Assembly (NCBI RefSeq): GCF_018919145.1
Contig: NZ_JAHLQJ010000001.1
Span: forward strand, 248,001-312,000
DNA length: 64,000 bases
Direction of reading: 5' to 3'
Source: Paenibacillus brevis
Lineage (GTDB): Bacteria; Bacillota; Bacilli; Paenibacillales; Paenibacillaceae
Shown: positions 25,094-34,141 of the stretch, one piece after another
Numbering within the stretch: the first letter of the stretch is position 1
How the letters are laid out: each line of letters opens with the position of its first letter
Made by a program: the position numbers and the translations under genes
Notes under the pieces: model-generated
What the model was told of the DNA's origin: nothing
Database searches by the model: none
Seen by the model: only the letters and a program-made list of their open reading frames with translations

Positions 25094-26389
25094 CTATTTA
25101 GACTTCTGCCCATATTCCACATCAGGCTCCAGCCACTGCAAAATGAATTGCCCCACTAGGCTGTTGGCCCAGCCGAACCATTCGCGCGTGAACTGGTCAG
25201 GATGATCCGGATGGAAGCTCTCATGCATGAGACCTGTTCCGGCAGTGGTGGCCAGCAGTTGGTTCAGCAAGTCAAGCTGCTCCTGCTTGTCGGTGGAGGT
25301 CAAGCCTTGCATAATCAATCCTATATGCCATACATAGCCCTCCGGCGTATGCGGGCTGCCTACCCCTGCGGCATGACGTCCCTTGTAGTAGTAGGGGTTG
25401 TCCTCGCTAAGTACAAATTGCCGGGTTCGCAGGTATTTAGGGTCGTCATAGCCGCAATAGCCCAGATAGGGCATGGACAGCAGACTTGGAACATTGGCAT
25501 CATCCATCAAATTATAATTGCCGTAGCCATCGGTTTCATAGGCATAAATCTTGCCATGGTGCGGATGTTCCACCGTTCCGTAGGTCTCGATTCCAAAGCT
25601 GATTTCTGCTTCCAGCTTGCGGGCGCGTTCAGCCAGCTTGGGATCTGCATAATAGGTCTCGGCGAAGCCGGCCAAATGACGCAGGATAACCACAGCAAAC
25701 ATATTGGCAGGAATCAGGTAGCCGAACTTGCAGGCATCGTCGCTGGGACGGAACCCTGACCACACCATGCCAGTCACGTTCGTTCTGGTCCCTCGCCCTG
25801 CAAAAGGCAGTGTATCCGATGGCAACGTAATATCGTCGCGTTCAAAGCTGTAAGAGGAGCGTTCATCATGATATTGCTCGGTCTGCATCGTCCGTACGAT
25901 GACATTCAGCATCGCATGAACTTCCTCAGTGAACACACTGGTGTCGCCAGTGGCTTCAATGTAATCCTGAAGCAGTTGCACCGGATAACAGAGCGAATCC
26001 AGCTCGAATTTTCGTTCCCAGATCCATGGGCCCATCTCGGTGCGGTCCTGCTGGTGTCCATGCCCATTGCCCTCCCGATTGAAGGCGTTAGCGTAAGGGT
26101 CCAGCAGCAGGCAGCGGGCCTGACGCCAGATCAGGCCCCGAATCATCTCGGCCAGCTCCTTGTCCTCGTGAGCCAAGCGGATGTAAGGTCTTACCTGGGC
26201 CGATGAATCCCGCAGCCACATGGCCGGAATATCACCGGTTATGACGAAAGTCGTTCCATCCTCCATACGTTCTACGGTTGTATCCAATGTGTTGCTATAG
26301 CCATTTTTGAATAACTCGGCCAGTTCCGGTTTAATCTGCTGCAGATCAGCTACTGTTTTCTCCACCTGACGCGAAATAGCGTTGAACAT
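25094..26389 (-). CDS. GH125 exo-alpha-1,6-mannosidase
   Basis: 431 residues with an (alpha/alpha)6-barrel. Family blocks are ITGDIPAMWLRDSSAQVRPY, NREGNGHGHQQD, ERKFELDSLCYP, WSGFRPSDDACKFGYLIPAN (expected general-acid Asp in DDA), DDANVPSLLSMPYLGY, and MHESFHPDHPDQFTREWFGW-type end with the base Glu. GH125 enzymes invert and need no metal, removing non-reducing alpha-1,6-linked mannose. No signal peptide, so it acts on imported oligosaccharides. Last gene of the leftward sugar operon, 42 nt after the permease. AAAGGAGAG precedes ATG 26389. Confidence 0.93.
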   Translation of the reverse strand: MFNAISRQVEKTVADLQQIKPELAELFKNGYSNTLDTTVERMEDGTTFVITGDIPAMWLRDSSAQVRPYIRLAHEDKELAEMIRGLIWRQARCLLLDPYANAFNREGNGHGHQQDRTEMGPWIWERKFELDSLCYPVQLLQDYIEATGDTSVFTEEVHAMLNVIVRTMQTEQYHDERSSYSFERDDITLPSDTLPFAGRGTRTNVTGMVWSGFRPSDDACKFGYLIPANMFAVVILRHLAGFAETYYADPKLAERARKLEAEISFGIETYGTVEHPHHGKIYAYETDGYGNYNLMDDANVPSLLSMPYLGYCGYDDPKYLRTRQFVLSEDNPYYYKGRHAAGVGSPHTPEGYVWHIGLIMQGLTSTDKQEQLDLLNQLLATTAGTGLMHESFHPDHPDQFTREWFGWANSLVGQFILQWLEPDVEYGQKSK

Positions 26390-26431
26390 CCGTGTTCTCT
26401 CCTTTAATCTTTTCTCTATGTGCTGTGCTTG

Positions 26432-27280
26432 TTAACCCTTCACCGCACCCGCAGCAATGCCTTTAACAATATGCTTCTGCATCAGGATATAGAAAATAAC
26501 AATCGGAATGGTCGATATCACAAATCCGGCCATAATCAAGTTCCATTGCTGATTATAGCTGCCATAGAAGTATTGCTGGGACAGCGGAATGGTCATGGGC
26601 TTGTGATTGCCGTAGACGAGGAATGCCACCAAAAATTCGCCCCAGGCCCATAGCGCATTCAATACAGCTGCAGTCGCGGTAATTGGCTTCATCAGCGGGA
26701 ATACAACCCGGAAAAACATTTGAATGCGGCTGCATCCGTCGATGGCGGCAGCTTCTTCTATCTCCTTGGACATGGTTGCAGCGTAGCTGCGATACAAGAA
26801 GATCGGTACGGGCATGCCGAGGGCAATGTAGATCAGAACTAGCCCAACGGGTGAACCCGTGAGAGAGAGCTGACGGGCAATAACGATCAGGGCCACCATG
26901 TAGACCTGGAAGGGCACGAACAAGGTGGTCATAAAGATAAGCATGATAGCGCTGGAGAACTTGCTCTTCCAACGGGCCAATGCATATCCTGCCAATGCCG
27001 AGACTAGAACGGTAAGCGTTGTGGTAGCGACGACTACGATAACACTGAACCATAGAGAAGATAGAAAGTCATTGTTGGTAAAGATCGTTACGTAATTGTC
27101 TAAATTGAACTTCTCAGGCAATCCAATGGTGGACACCATAATTTCCGGCTTGGTCTTGAATGAATTCAGGACTACAATCAAGATAGGAGCGAAGAATAGG
27201 ATCGCAAGAAGCCATACAGTCGTGTACAACCCTGCTTGACGCCATCCTTTTTTCTTACTTTCACCGGCAGTTTTCATCAT
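26432..27280 (-). CDS. Sugar ABC transporter permease, MalG-type
   Basis: 282 residues with six transmembrane segments and the cytoplasmic EAA loop EEAAAIDGCSRIQMF that docks the ATPase. It belongs to the CUT1 carbohydrate-uptake family, which imports oligosaccharides. The start ATG 27280 overlaps the stop of the other permease (ATGA), and GGGAGGAG lies upstream. No ATPase gene is in the operon; as in many Bacillota, a shared MsmX-type ATPase probably energises it. Confidence 0.93.
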   Translation of the reverse strand: MMKTAGESKKKGWRQAGLYTTVWLLAILFFAPILIVVLNSFKTKPEIMVSTIGLPEKFNLDNYVTIFTNNDFLSSLWFSVIVVVATTTLTVLVSALAGYALARWKSKFSSAIMLIFMTTLFVPFQVYMVALIVIARQLSLTGSPVGLVLIYIALGMPVPIFLYRSYAATMSKEIEEAAAIDGCSRIQMFFRVVFPLMKPITATAAVLNALWAWGEFLVAFLVYGNHKPMTIPLSQQYFYGSYNQQWNLIMAGFVISTIPIVIFYILMQKHIVKGIAAGAVKG

Positions 27281-28152
27281 AATTTCTCCTCCCGGGATTT
27301 CATAAGTCTGGTCAGAATTAAGGTAATACCGGCAATCAGAAGGAAGAAGATCGTCGATTGCGCTGTTGCAAGCCCGGTTTGGTTGGCACTAAAGGCCGTA
27401 TTGTATATTTTCAGCACCATAGTCATCGAAGAGCCCGCAGGACCGCCGGAGGTCATGGTGAACGGCAATTCGAAGATTTTAATATGAGCTGCGGTTGACA
27501 AAATCAAACACATCACAATGATCGGCGAGATGAGCGGCAGCTTAATCTTGAACAAAATATCCTTGGTACGAGCTCCGTCGATTTTAGCAGCTTCTATCAG
27601 ATCATCGGAAATGCCTTGCAGCGCTGCCAGATAAATGATCATGTAATAACCGGCTACGTTCCATACCGCCGTAACGGCCAGCGCATAAATAACAATATCA
27701 GGATTGCCCAGAATCGAGGCCTGCCAGGAGGCGGGCAAATGCAGTGCTTCGAACAGGTCTGGCAAAGCATTGCTATATACGAAAGACCATACATAACCTA
27801 CGACCAGCAAACTCATCACGTTTGGGATGAAGAAGATAGAGCGCAGAAAGCTTTTGGCGCGAATTTTTGTATCCAGCAACAAAGCCAGAATCAGGGAAAT
27901 CACGTTTCCGAGTACAACAGCAGTGATAGTAAACTTCAACGTCGCGCTAATCGTATCCATAAAGCTTCTATCCTTGAAGGCAGTGATATAATTCTCTAAA
28001 CCAATAAATTTATAGTTTGGTCTCATTCCATAAGCATCCGTGAAGGACAAGGAAAGACTTTGTACTACGGGGATGATAAAAAAAACAGTAAACAGCAACA
28101 AGGCGGGCAGCAATATGAGAAAGTAAAACATATTTTGGCCTTTAGGCTTCAT
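27277..28152 (-). CDS. Sugar ABC transporter permease, MalF-type
   Basis: 291 residues, six transmembrane segments, with the EAA loop IEAAKIDGARTKDILFKIKL (20 residues shown). CUT1 family partner of the downstream permease. The frame opens at a GTG at 28173, but the ATG at 28152 (MKPKGQNMFYF) has AAAGGA 9 nt upstream and is preferred. About 124 nt separate it from the binding-protein gene, with no terminator seen between them. Confidence 0.92.
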   Translation of the reverse strand: MKPKGQNMFYFLILLPALLLFTVFFIIPVVQSLSLSFTDAYGMRPNYKFIGLENYITAFKDRSFMDTISATLKFTITAVVLGNVISLILALLLDTKIRAKSFLRSIFFIPNVMSLLVVGYVWSFVYSNALPDLFEALHLPASWQASILGNPDIVIYALAVTAVWNVAGYYMIIYLAALQGISDDLIEAAKIDGARTKDILFKIKLPLISPIIVMCLILSTAAHIKIFELPFTMTSGGPAGSSMTMVLKIYNTAFSANQTGLATAQSTIFFLLIAGITLILTRLMKSREEKL

Positions 28153-28276
28153 CAACATCATTCCTTTTGCCACTCGGAGTCATTTGTGCGTGGCTTAAAG
28201 CTGAATGCCCCGGGAGAGGAACAGAAGAAGCTCGTCCCCCGGAAGGCATCCGCGCAAACATGGCGTTGTCGTTGTA

Positions 28277-29575
28277 TTATTGTCCGGAAGCCTCAACTTC
28301 CTTGGCTCTGTCCCATGCAGCATCCAAGTCCTTGGCTAATGTATCCCAGTCCGTTCTATCCAGCATGTACTTGGAGAAATCCTCCCACAGCTTGTCTGTA
28401 AATACGGAACGTAGTACACGGTCCCCATATGGAGTGAACTGACCACTGGAGATGTATTGGTTGATATCAGCAGCAATCGGATCATAATCCACGTTGACGC
28501 CATTGACAGTGGAGGATACTTTTACATTTTCTGACCAGATTTCGCCGGCTTCCTGTGAAGCGACAAACTCAAGGAATTTCTTGGCGGCATCTGCATTTTT
28601 GCTATCCTTCATAATAGACAATGAAGTATCCGGAAATACCAGCAACTTGGATTCTTCAGGATTATCCGAAATCGGGAAGGCCATCAGGCCGATATCTGCA
28701 TCGGGTCCCACCTGACGGATCGGCTCCAGCGCCCATGAACCATTGCCATAGAAAGCGGCTTTACCTTGGGCAAGCATGGCATTGGCATCATCATAGCCGA
28801 TGTTGAAGGAACCATTGACATCACTGTATCCGTATACATAATCCTTATGCAGGTCGAATGCCAGCTTCCAGCTTTCGTCGGTAGCGATGCTAACACTTCC
28901 GGCGTCACGTTCAGCCGACCAGTTCGGGTTGCGTCCGAAGACCGTTTCGGAGAACAAGGCGATCAGCGGCATATAGGCCACAGACAGGTCCTTGGAGCCT
29001 GTAGCAAAGGCAGGAATCCCCTTGGCCTTCAAGGCCTCAACAACTTGCTTCATTTCAGTCAATGTAGTTGGTACTTCCAGGTTGTTGTCAGCAAGGACAG
29101 TCTTGTTGTAGTAGAAACCGATATATCCATTATCTATAGGCATCGCATACACTTGGTCATTATAAATGGCATTGGCAGCTTCGATGCTCTCGGCATTAAG
29201 ATTGCTAAGATAGCTTTCGCCCTTCAGGTCGAGCAAATATTCCGGCTCGATCTCTTTCATCCAGGTCACAAGGTCCGGCATTTCGTCAGAAGCAGCTCTA
29301 GCCCGCAACGTCGTCTTTAGCTGATCCGCATTCATACTTTGAAGATCAACTGTGATATTAGTATTAGCGCTTTCAAAACGCTTAATAATCTCTTTAAACG
29401 CTGCTTGACTTGCTTGTTCTTGCTTCAAAGACAGAAATTCCAGCTTAATTTTCTCTTTGCTGTCTGTACCTTGATTATTGGCATTATCTGATTGTGCATT
29501 GTTGCTGCCCCCACATGCAGTCAGTACTGTGACACTCAACATAACTACAACGAGTGCAGATAACCATTTTTTCAT
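28277..29575 (-). CDS. Sugar-binding lipoprotein of the ABC importer
   Basis: 432 residues. A lipoprotein signal peptide (basic MKKW, hydrophobic core, lipobox LTAC) anchors it to the outer face of the membrane. The mature part is a CUT1 (family 1) extracellular solute-binding protein: LEFLSLKQEQ start, MPIDNGYIGFYYNKTVL, NGSWALEPIRQ, AKKFLEFV near the end. It captures an oligosaccharide for the two permeases. ATG 29575 follows GGGAGGAATTGC. Ligand unknown; the neighbouring mannosidase and isomerase give the only clue. Confidence 0.92.
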   Translation of the reverse strand: MKKWLSALVVVMLSVTVLTACGGSNNAQSDNANNQGTDSKEKIKLEFLSLKQEQASQAAFKEIIKRFESANTNITVDLQSMNADQLKTTLRARAASDEMPDLVTWMKEIEPEYLLDLKGESYLSNLNAESIEAANAIYNDQVYAMPIDNGYIGFYYNKTVLADNNLEVPTTLTEMKQVVEALKAKGIPAFATGSKDLSVAYMPLIALFSETVFGRNPNWSAERDAGSVSIATDESWKLAFDLHKDYVYGYSDVNGSFNIGYDDANAMLAQGKAAFYGNGSWALEPIRQVGPDADIGLMAFPISDNPEESKLLVFPDTSLSIMKDSKNADAAKKFLEFVASQEAGEIWSENVKVSSTVNGVNVDYDPIAADINQYISSGQFTPYGDRVLRSVFTDKLWEDFSKYMLDRTDWDTLAKDLDAAWDRAKEVEASGQ

Positions 29576-29672
29576 GATGCAATTCCTCCCTTTTGTATGC
29601 AAAGCATAAAAGCATGTATGTGAGTTGCGGGCTGCGCTCGGCCGATACGCAGTCCCGCAATATACACCGTCG

Positions 29673-31442
29673 TCAGGTGTACAAAGGCCCCAACTGTGAG
29701 CAGGCGCGATAATCCATGCCTACCGAGCTGTTCTCCAGGCCAAAGGCCTTCCAGTAGCTTGGCCGGAACAACCGCTCCTCCGGAACGTTATGCATGTTGA
29801 CCGGAATCCGCAGCATCGCGGCTAGGGTAATCAGATCGCCGCCAATATGCCCATAGCTGAATACGCCATGATTAGCGCCCCAGTTATCCATGACGGCATA
29901 GGCATCGCGGAAAGCTCCGCTTCCGGTGAGATTAGGCACGAACCAGGCGGTTGGCCAGGATGGGTCGGTACGCTCATCCAGCAGCTCGTGTACATACTCC
30001 GGCAGGTCTACAGTATAGCCTTCGGCAATTTGCAGCACGGGACCTAATCCGGCAACCAGGTTGATCCGGTAGAAGGTAATCGGCATGCCCCCCTTGGTTA
30101 ACACACGGCTGGAGAATCCGCCGCCTCGGAAATATCCTTGATGGGCGGCATGCCATGAGGTTGCTTGCAAGCAACGGCCCACTTCTTCCTCAGTGATGTC
30201 CCAATGTGGCTTCATCGCTGGCAGGCCGTCAATTTGTTGTTCGCCGGAGCTGTCGAGCGCTACCGAGCCGGAGTTCTTTAGATGAATGACGCCGCCAGCA
30301 GCTAATCCTTCAAGCTCATATCCGGCGACCCGTTTCACGGCTTCCGGGCTCCAATAAGTCCGGACGTCCACGAAGGCCTGCGCAGTATGGGTTAGTAGAT
30401 TCCCCAGCAGCATCGTGGCTCCGTTCAGACTGTCGTTCTCGGTAGCCATGACATAAGGAGCACGGCGGCCGTTCCAGTCGAACGAGCTGTTCAGAATCGC
30501 TTCGGAGAAGTCGCCATTTGGCAGGTAATCGTTCCAGTGGCGTTGCCCTTGGAATCCTGCAGCAAGGGCTTCATGTCCCAGCGCTTCTTCCGTGAAGCCC
30601 GCTTCCGCCAGCTTCGGATTACCGGCCATTAAATCACGCATAATCAAGGTCATCTTCACGATGAACGCCCATACTTCATCCTTGCGTTCACGGGAGAATC
30701 GGGTGGCTTTCTCGTTGTAATCGGTGCCTTCCAGACAATACTGGCGGGTCCAGGCCAGCGCGCGTTCGAATTCCTCCTGATCGAAGATTCCCAGTTGAAT
30801 TCGGCGATTGATCTCACTCATATCTACGTATTCATTGCGCATGCCCAGGTACTGCTGGAAGAAGGATTCATTGACGATGGACCCGGCAATACCCATGCTG
30901 ACGGAGCCAATGGCCAGATAAGATCTGCCGCGCATTTGCGCGACGGCCATGGCCGACCGTGCGAATTGCAGCAGCTTGGCTTGTACATCTTGGGGGATGC
31001 TGTCGTCATCCTTGTCTTGCACATGACGACCGTAAATACCGAAGGCAGGCAGGCCCTTCTGGTTATGTGCGGCAAGTGCTGCGGCCAGATAGACTGCACC
31101 GGAACGCTCGGAGCCGTTAAATCCCCAGATTGCCTTCGGGCGATGCGGATCCATGTCGATGGTTTCACTGCCGTAGGCCCAAGCGGGTGTTACCGAGATG
31201 GTAACGCCTACATTTTCGAGCCGGAATTGCTCGTCCGCTTGCCGGGCCTCCTTGATGCTGCTGATACATGTAGAAGCGATTACGCACTCTACGGGTGCTC
31301 CGTCACTGTAATGAAGCTGCTCGCTCAGCAACCGGGCCACCGCTTGAGCCATTGAGAGCGTTTGCGGCTCAAGCACTTCCCTGACATTGCCGATCCGGGC
31401 GTCAACAACCGGCCTGATACCGATCCGTATTCTGTTATCCAT
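29673..31442 (-). CDS. fucI: L-fucose/D-arabinose isomerase
   Basis: 589 residues, full family length (E. coli FucI 591). Interconverts L-fucose and L-fuculose, and in characterised enzymes also D-arabinose and D-ribulose. Visible blocks: [69 protein letters not shown] (metal-ligand Glu), AFVDVRTYW (metal-ligand Asp), and the C-terminal [14 protein letters not shown] His block. ATG 31442 lies 9 nt after AAGGAG. It follows the ROK gene by 51 nt. No fuculokinase or fuculose-phosphate aldolase is nearby, which argues against the classical fucose pathway. Confidence 0.95.
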   Translation of the reverse strand: MDNRIRIGIRPVVDARIGNVREVLEPQTLSMAQAVARLLSEQLHYSDGAPVECVIASTCISSIKEARQADEQFRLENVGVTISVTPAWAYGSETIDMDPHRPKAIWGFNGSERSGAVYLAAALAAHNQKGLPAFGIYGRHVQDKDDDSIPQDVQAKLLQFARSAMAVAQMRGRSYLAIGSVSMGIAGSIVNESFFQQYLGMRNEYVDMSEINRRIQLGIFDQEEFERALAWTRQYCLEGTDYNEKATRFSRERKDEVWAFIVKMTLIMRDLMAGNPKLAEAGFTEEALGHEALAAGFQGQRHWNDYLPNGDFSEAILNSSFDWNGRRAPYVMATENDSLNGATMLLGNLLTHTAQAFVDVRTYWSPEAVKRVAGYELEGLAAGGVIHLKNSGSVALDSSGEQQIDGLPAMKPHWDITEEEVGRCLQATSWHAAHQGYFRGGGFSSRVLTKGGMPITFYRINLVAGLGPVLQIAEGYTVDLPEYVHELLDERTDPSWPTAWFVPNLTGSGAFRDAYAVMDNWGANHGVFSYGHIGGDLITLAAMLRIPVNMHNVPEERLFRPSYWKAFGLENSSVGMDYRACSQLGPLYT

Positions 31443-31493
31443 CACTGATGTCTCCTTGCCGTCTTTAGGTCAGCATCGAAATATAACGCACTG

Positions 31494-32690
31494 TTATATT
31501 TGAAGCTTTAATCTTGGTTTATGAAAGATATGATCAAACACTAAATAACAGCCGCCTAACGCATACTCGTATTCCAGTAATTGGCCAGGCACGATGCTTA
31601 GCCGATTAAAGTGTTCCTTCAATAATTCGCTGGCCGTATCTTGCAAGGACTTAAGCAAGATCGAACCCTCCAGGTTCGGGCAGCCGCCAATCACAAAGTT
31701 TGGGATTTCAAAAATGCGTGCCAGATTCACCAGGGCAAGTCCCAGGTAATGGCCTGCTTCTTGCAGCAGGGAGGAGGCCAGTTCGTCTCCTTCTTGTGCA
31801 AGCTGGACCAGATTCTCCAGCCGTAATGGAAGTTGCTCTGCCAAAACGGTATTTCCGCTTCTCTCACGGTAGCGACGAATCAGGTTAAGTTCGCTGGCAA
31901 ATACGTTCAAGCTGCCCTTGGGACCGCCAAGCCCTTCCGGTCCGCTGACATCCAGAATCATTTGACCGATGAAGCCTGCGTTGCCATTCTCCCCGCCATA
32001 GATCCCGTTCTTCATGAAGATCGCGCTACCTACGCCAGATCGCAGCCCGACATAGATGAAGTCCTGATTCTCGGCGGATAGATAGAAGCGCTGTTCGACT
32101 AGTCCCATCAAATGAACATCGTTACGCACATAAACCGGTAGATCAAGACGATCTTCCAGAATGGACTTGATGTCCACGTTATGCCAATCGTTAATCCGTT
32201 CGATGAAGATGGACAAGCCGTTATTCTTGTCGACCACACCGGACATCCCGATACCAATACCTTCGATCTTAAGCCGATCAACGCCGGACTCCTCAATCAC
32301 CCGGGCAATCTCATCGGATAGGCGATCGGTGATGTATTGCACCGAGCTGTCGAGCGGATAATCATAGTGGTGCGAAGCCAGAATCTCGCCATTGGAGTTA
32401 GCCATCGCGATCCGAACCTGCGGGAATTCAAAGTCAACCCCGATGCCGTAGTATGCATCTGAATTAATAGCGAGCAATGCCGCTGCTCTGCCCCCGGTGG
32501 ACTCGGCAAGTCCGCCCTTGATAATGATATGGTCGTCGGTTAATTCCTTGACCGAATTAATGACCGTAGGCCGGCTCAAATTCGTCTTCTTCACAATATC
32601 CTCAACGGTGATTGGCTGGTAGCTGGATATACATTGCAAGACCAAATACTTGTTAGCTTCTTTTAAAATTTTGGAATTATTCTTTCCCAA
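31494..32690 (-). CDS. ROK-family transcriptional regulator lacking zinc ligands
   Basis: 398 residues. Residues about 1-75 are a winged helix-turn-helix (VEDIVKKTNLSRPTVINSVKEL). Then follow the two ROK lobes (GIGVDFEFPQVRIAMAN, GIGIGMSGVVD, YVRNDVHLMGLVEQ, VGLRSGVGSAIFMKNG). The usual zinc motif GH..P.G..C.CG..GC.E reads GQ..GPEGLGGPKGSLN, so His and all three Cys are replaced. The start is TTG 32690 with only a modest ribosome site. It is the first gene of the leftward operon and its promoter overlaps the palindrome at 32862, so autoregulation is likely. The inducer is probably a pathway sugar (inference). Confidence 0.92.
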   Translation of the reverse strand: MGKNNSKILKEANKYLVLQCISSYQPITVEDIVKKTNLSRPTVINSVKELTDDHIIIKGGLAESTGGRAAALLAINSDAYYGIGVDFEFPQVRIAMANSNGEILASHHYDYPLDSSVQYITDRLSDEIARVIEESGVDRLKIEGIGIGMSGVVDKNNGLSIFIERINDWHNVDIKSILEDRLDLPVYVRNDVHLMGLVEQRFYLSAENQDFIYVGLRSGVGSAIFMKNGIYGGENGNAGFIGQMILDVSGPEGLGGPKGSLNVFASELNLIRRYRERSGNTVLAEQLPLRLENLVQLAQEGDELASSLLQEAGHYLGLALVNLARIFEIPNFVIGGCPNLEGSILLKSLQDTASELLKEHFNRLSIVPGQLLEYEYALGGCYLVFDHIFHKPRLKLQI

Positions 32691-32779
32691 TCCTTTTCAC
32701 CCTTTGCAAAAATAATACGCCCTCTTAATTATAAGCAAATCTACCTTCTTCTTATAGAGCAGGCATTATTTTTCGCTTT

Positions 32780-32794
32780 TAGGTACGCTTTCAT
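32780..32794. promoter_or_regulatory. cre-like half site in the ROK gene leader
   Basis: Read leftwards ATGAAAGCGTACCTA: the left half TGAAAGCG fits the CcpA cre consensus, the right half poorly. It lies between the leftward promoter and the ROK start, where a roadblock would give catabolite repression. Weak evidence. Confidence 0.3.
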
Positions 32795-32843
32795 TTGTTC
32801 ATTTCTTACCGCGGCATTGTGTTTGATCGGGCTTGATGATGCC

Positions 32844-32872
32844 AGTATAGCAAGAACAAAAAGTTTTGTAAA
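32844..32872 (-). promoter_or_regulatory. Leftward SigA promoter of the ROK-fucI-transport operon
   Basis: Read leftwards TTTACA (32867-32872), 17-nt spacer, TATACT (32844-32849). The -35 box lies inside the left arm of the palindrome at 32862-32888. Confidence 0.75.
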
Positions 32873-32888
32873 TACATTTTACTAAAGT
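32862..32888. promoter_or_regulatory. Shared operator candidate between divergent operons
   Basis: AGTTTTGTAAA (32862-32872), 5-nt spacer, TTTACTAAAGT (32878-32888): an inverted repeat with 9 of 11 positions matching. It covers the leftward -35 and ends 17 nt before the rightward -35. The obvious candidate to bind is the ROK regulator encoded next to it. Confidence 0.65.
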
Positions 32889-32905
32889 GTTTTTTAAATG
32901 TGTTA

Positions 32906-32933
32906 TTGAAAACTATTTTGTTTATGTTACAAT
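32906..32933 (+). promoter_or_regulatory. Rightward SigA promoter of the glycosidase-kinase-epimerase operon
   Basis: TTGAAA (32906-32911), 16-nt spacer, TACAAT (32928-32933), 44 nt before the ATG at 32978. Confidence 0.75.
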
Positions 32934-32977
32934 GACTCTCGTAAGGCCTAAAACGCTATCATTAGGACGGTGACAAG

Positions 32978-34141
32978 ATGAGTAATCACAAACTGGCGCA
33001 ATTGCTTGCGCAGAAATCCGATCAATTAATTCAAGGCTGTATCAAGGTGGCTCATGATGGTACGAAGCTGTTTACCCCTGACGGGATTGCTAGTTATGAT
33101 GCGCTGTGGGTGCGCGATTTTGCTTATATGGTTGAATACGCTTCCGAATTCCTCCAGCCGGAGGATATCCGGGCTGCGGTTGACTTCGTTATAGGGGGAC
33201 GGCGCGAGGATGGGTGGTTGCCTGACCGCATTTATGCAGACGGATTAGGCGTATATGCTGCCGGCGTGGTAGAGAAGCCCGTAGGGAAAGCCAATTTGGA
33301 TAATACACCGTTTCTTGCTTATGTCGTATATTTCTATCTCCAGTCTCTGGACGAAGCGGAGGCTCGCCAGCTATTCGGCAAGTGGGCCGGGGCTCTGGAT
33401 CAAGGCATGTCGCTGATTCCGCTGAGTAGCGATGGACTTGTCTACAATGATCCGGCCAAGCCGCATTCTCCGTATGGATTCACGGATACCATTGGCAAGA
33501 CCGGCGAGTTGTTTATGGAATCGCTGCTCTTCTGGCGCGCCTGCCGCTTCTTGCTGGAATTGCACAAGAAGTACGGGCAAGCGGCTGTAGCTAAATCATA
33601 TAGCGAGCAGGCGGCTGCGATTGAACGGAGTATCTTCAAGCTCTATGATCCGTCCCGCAAAGGCTTCTATGCGGCTACCGGAGAGTGCAAGCAACTGGAC
33701 ATCTGGGGGATCGCTTATCTGTTGTACATTGGCTTCCCGGCGGATGACATCCGGGAGGATCTCCTCACCTTCTTGCATGACAACTATGAGAAATATGTCT
33801 ACAAGGGCCAAATTCGTCATTTGCTGCAAGGGGAATACTGGGAGCGTCTGCTCATCGATGTCCCGCATGAGGAATATCAGAATGGAGCCTATTGGGCGAC
33901 GGCCAGCGGCTGGGTAATCTGGTGCCTGGCTCAGAAGGACGGCAAGCTTGCGGCGCAAGCCTTGAAGGATGTAGCGGACAGCTTCGTGAATGACGGCATC
34001 TTCGAGTGCTTGAATGAAGGCTACAGCAAGCTGGACAGCTTCGTCGTCAGCGCGACCAATGTGCACGGCGCCTATCAACGGTTGGTGCAGGAGCAAGCGC
34101 AGCCCTTCATCCAGGCGGTGGATGAACTGGAGCAGCTCTAA
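32978..34141 (+). CDS. Six-hairpin (alpha/alpha)6 glycosidase-like protein
   Basis: 387 residues, no signal peptide or membrane segment. The Trp/Asp-rich pattern is that of (alpha/alpha)6-barrel glycosidases: YDALWVRDFAYMVEYA, GGRREDGWLPDRIYADG, YGFTDTIGKTGELFMESLLF, ECKQLDIWGIAYLLYIG, HLLQGEYWERL, QNGAYWATASGWVIWCLA, and a Glu-rich FECLNEGYSKLDSFVVSATN near the end. WVRD and the late conserved acids are candidate catalytic residues. I cannot place it in a numbered GH family; it resembles GH37/GH63/GH94-like barrels only in general. First gene of the rightward operon, joined to the kinase gene by a 1-nt TAATG overlap, so it probably frees a monosaccharide in the cytosol for that kinase's pathway. 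Confidence 0.75.
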   Translation: MSNHKLAQLLAQKSDQLIQGCIKVAHDGTKLFTPDGIASYDALWVRDFAYMVEYASEFLQPEDIRAAVDFVIGGRREDGWLPDRIYADGLGVYAAGVVEKPVGKANLDNTPFLAYVVYFYLQSLDEAEARQLFGKWAGALDQGMSLIPLSSDGLVYNDPAKPHSPYGFTDTIGKTGELFMESLLFWRACRFLLELHKKYGQAAVAKSYSEQAAAIERSIFKLYDPSRKGFYAATGECKQLDIWGIAYLLYIGFPADDIREDLLTFLHDNYEKYVYKGQIRHLLQGEYWERLLIDVPHEEYQNGAYWATASGWVIWCLAQKDGKLAAQALKDVADSFVNDGIFECLNEGYSKLDSFVVSATNVHGAYQRLVQEQAQPFIQAVDELEQL

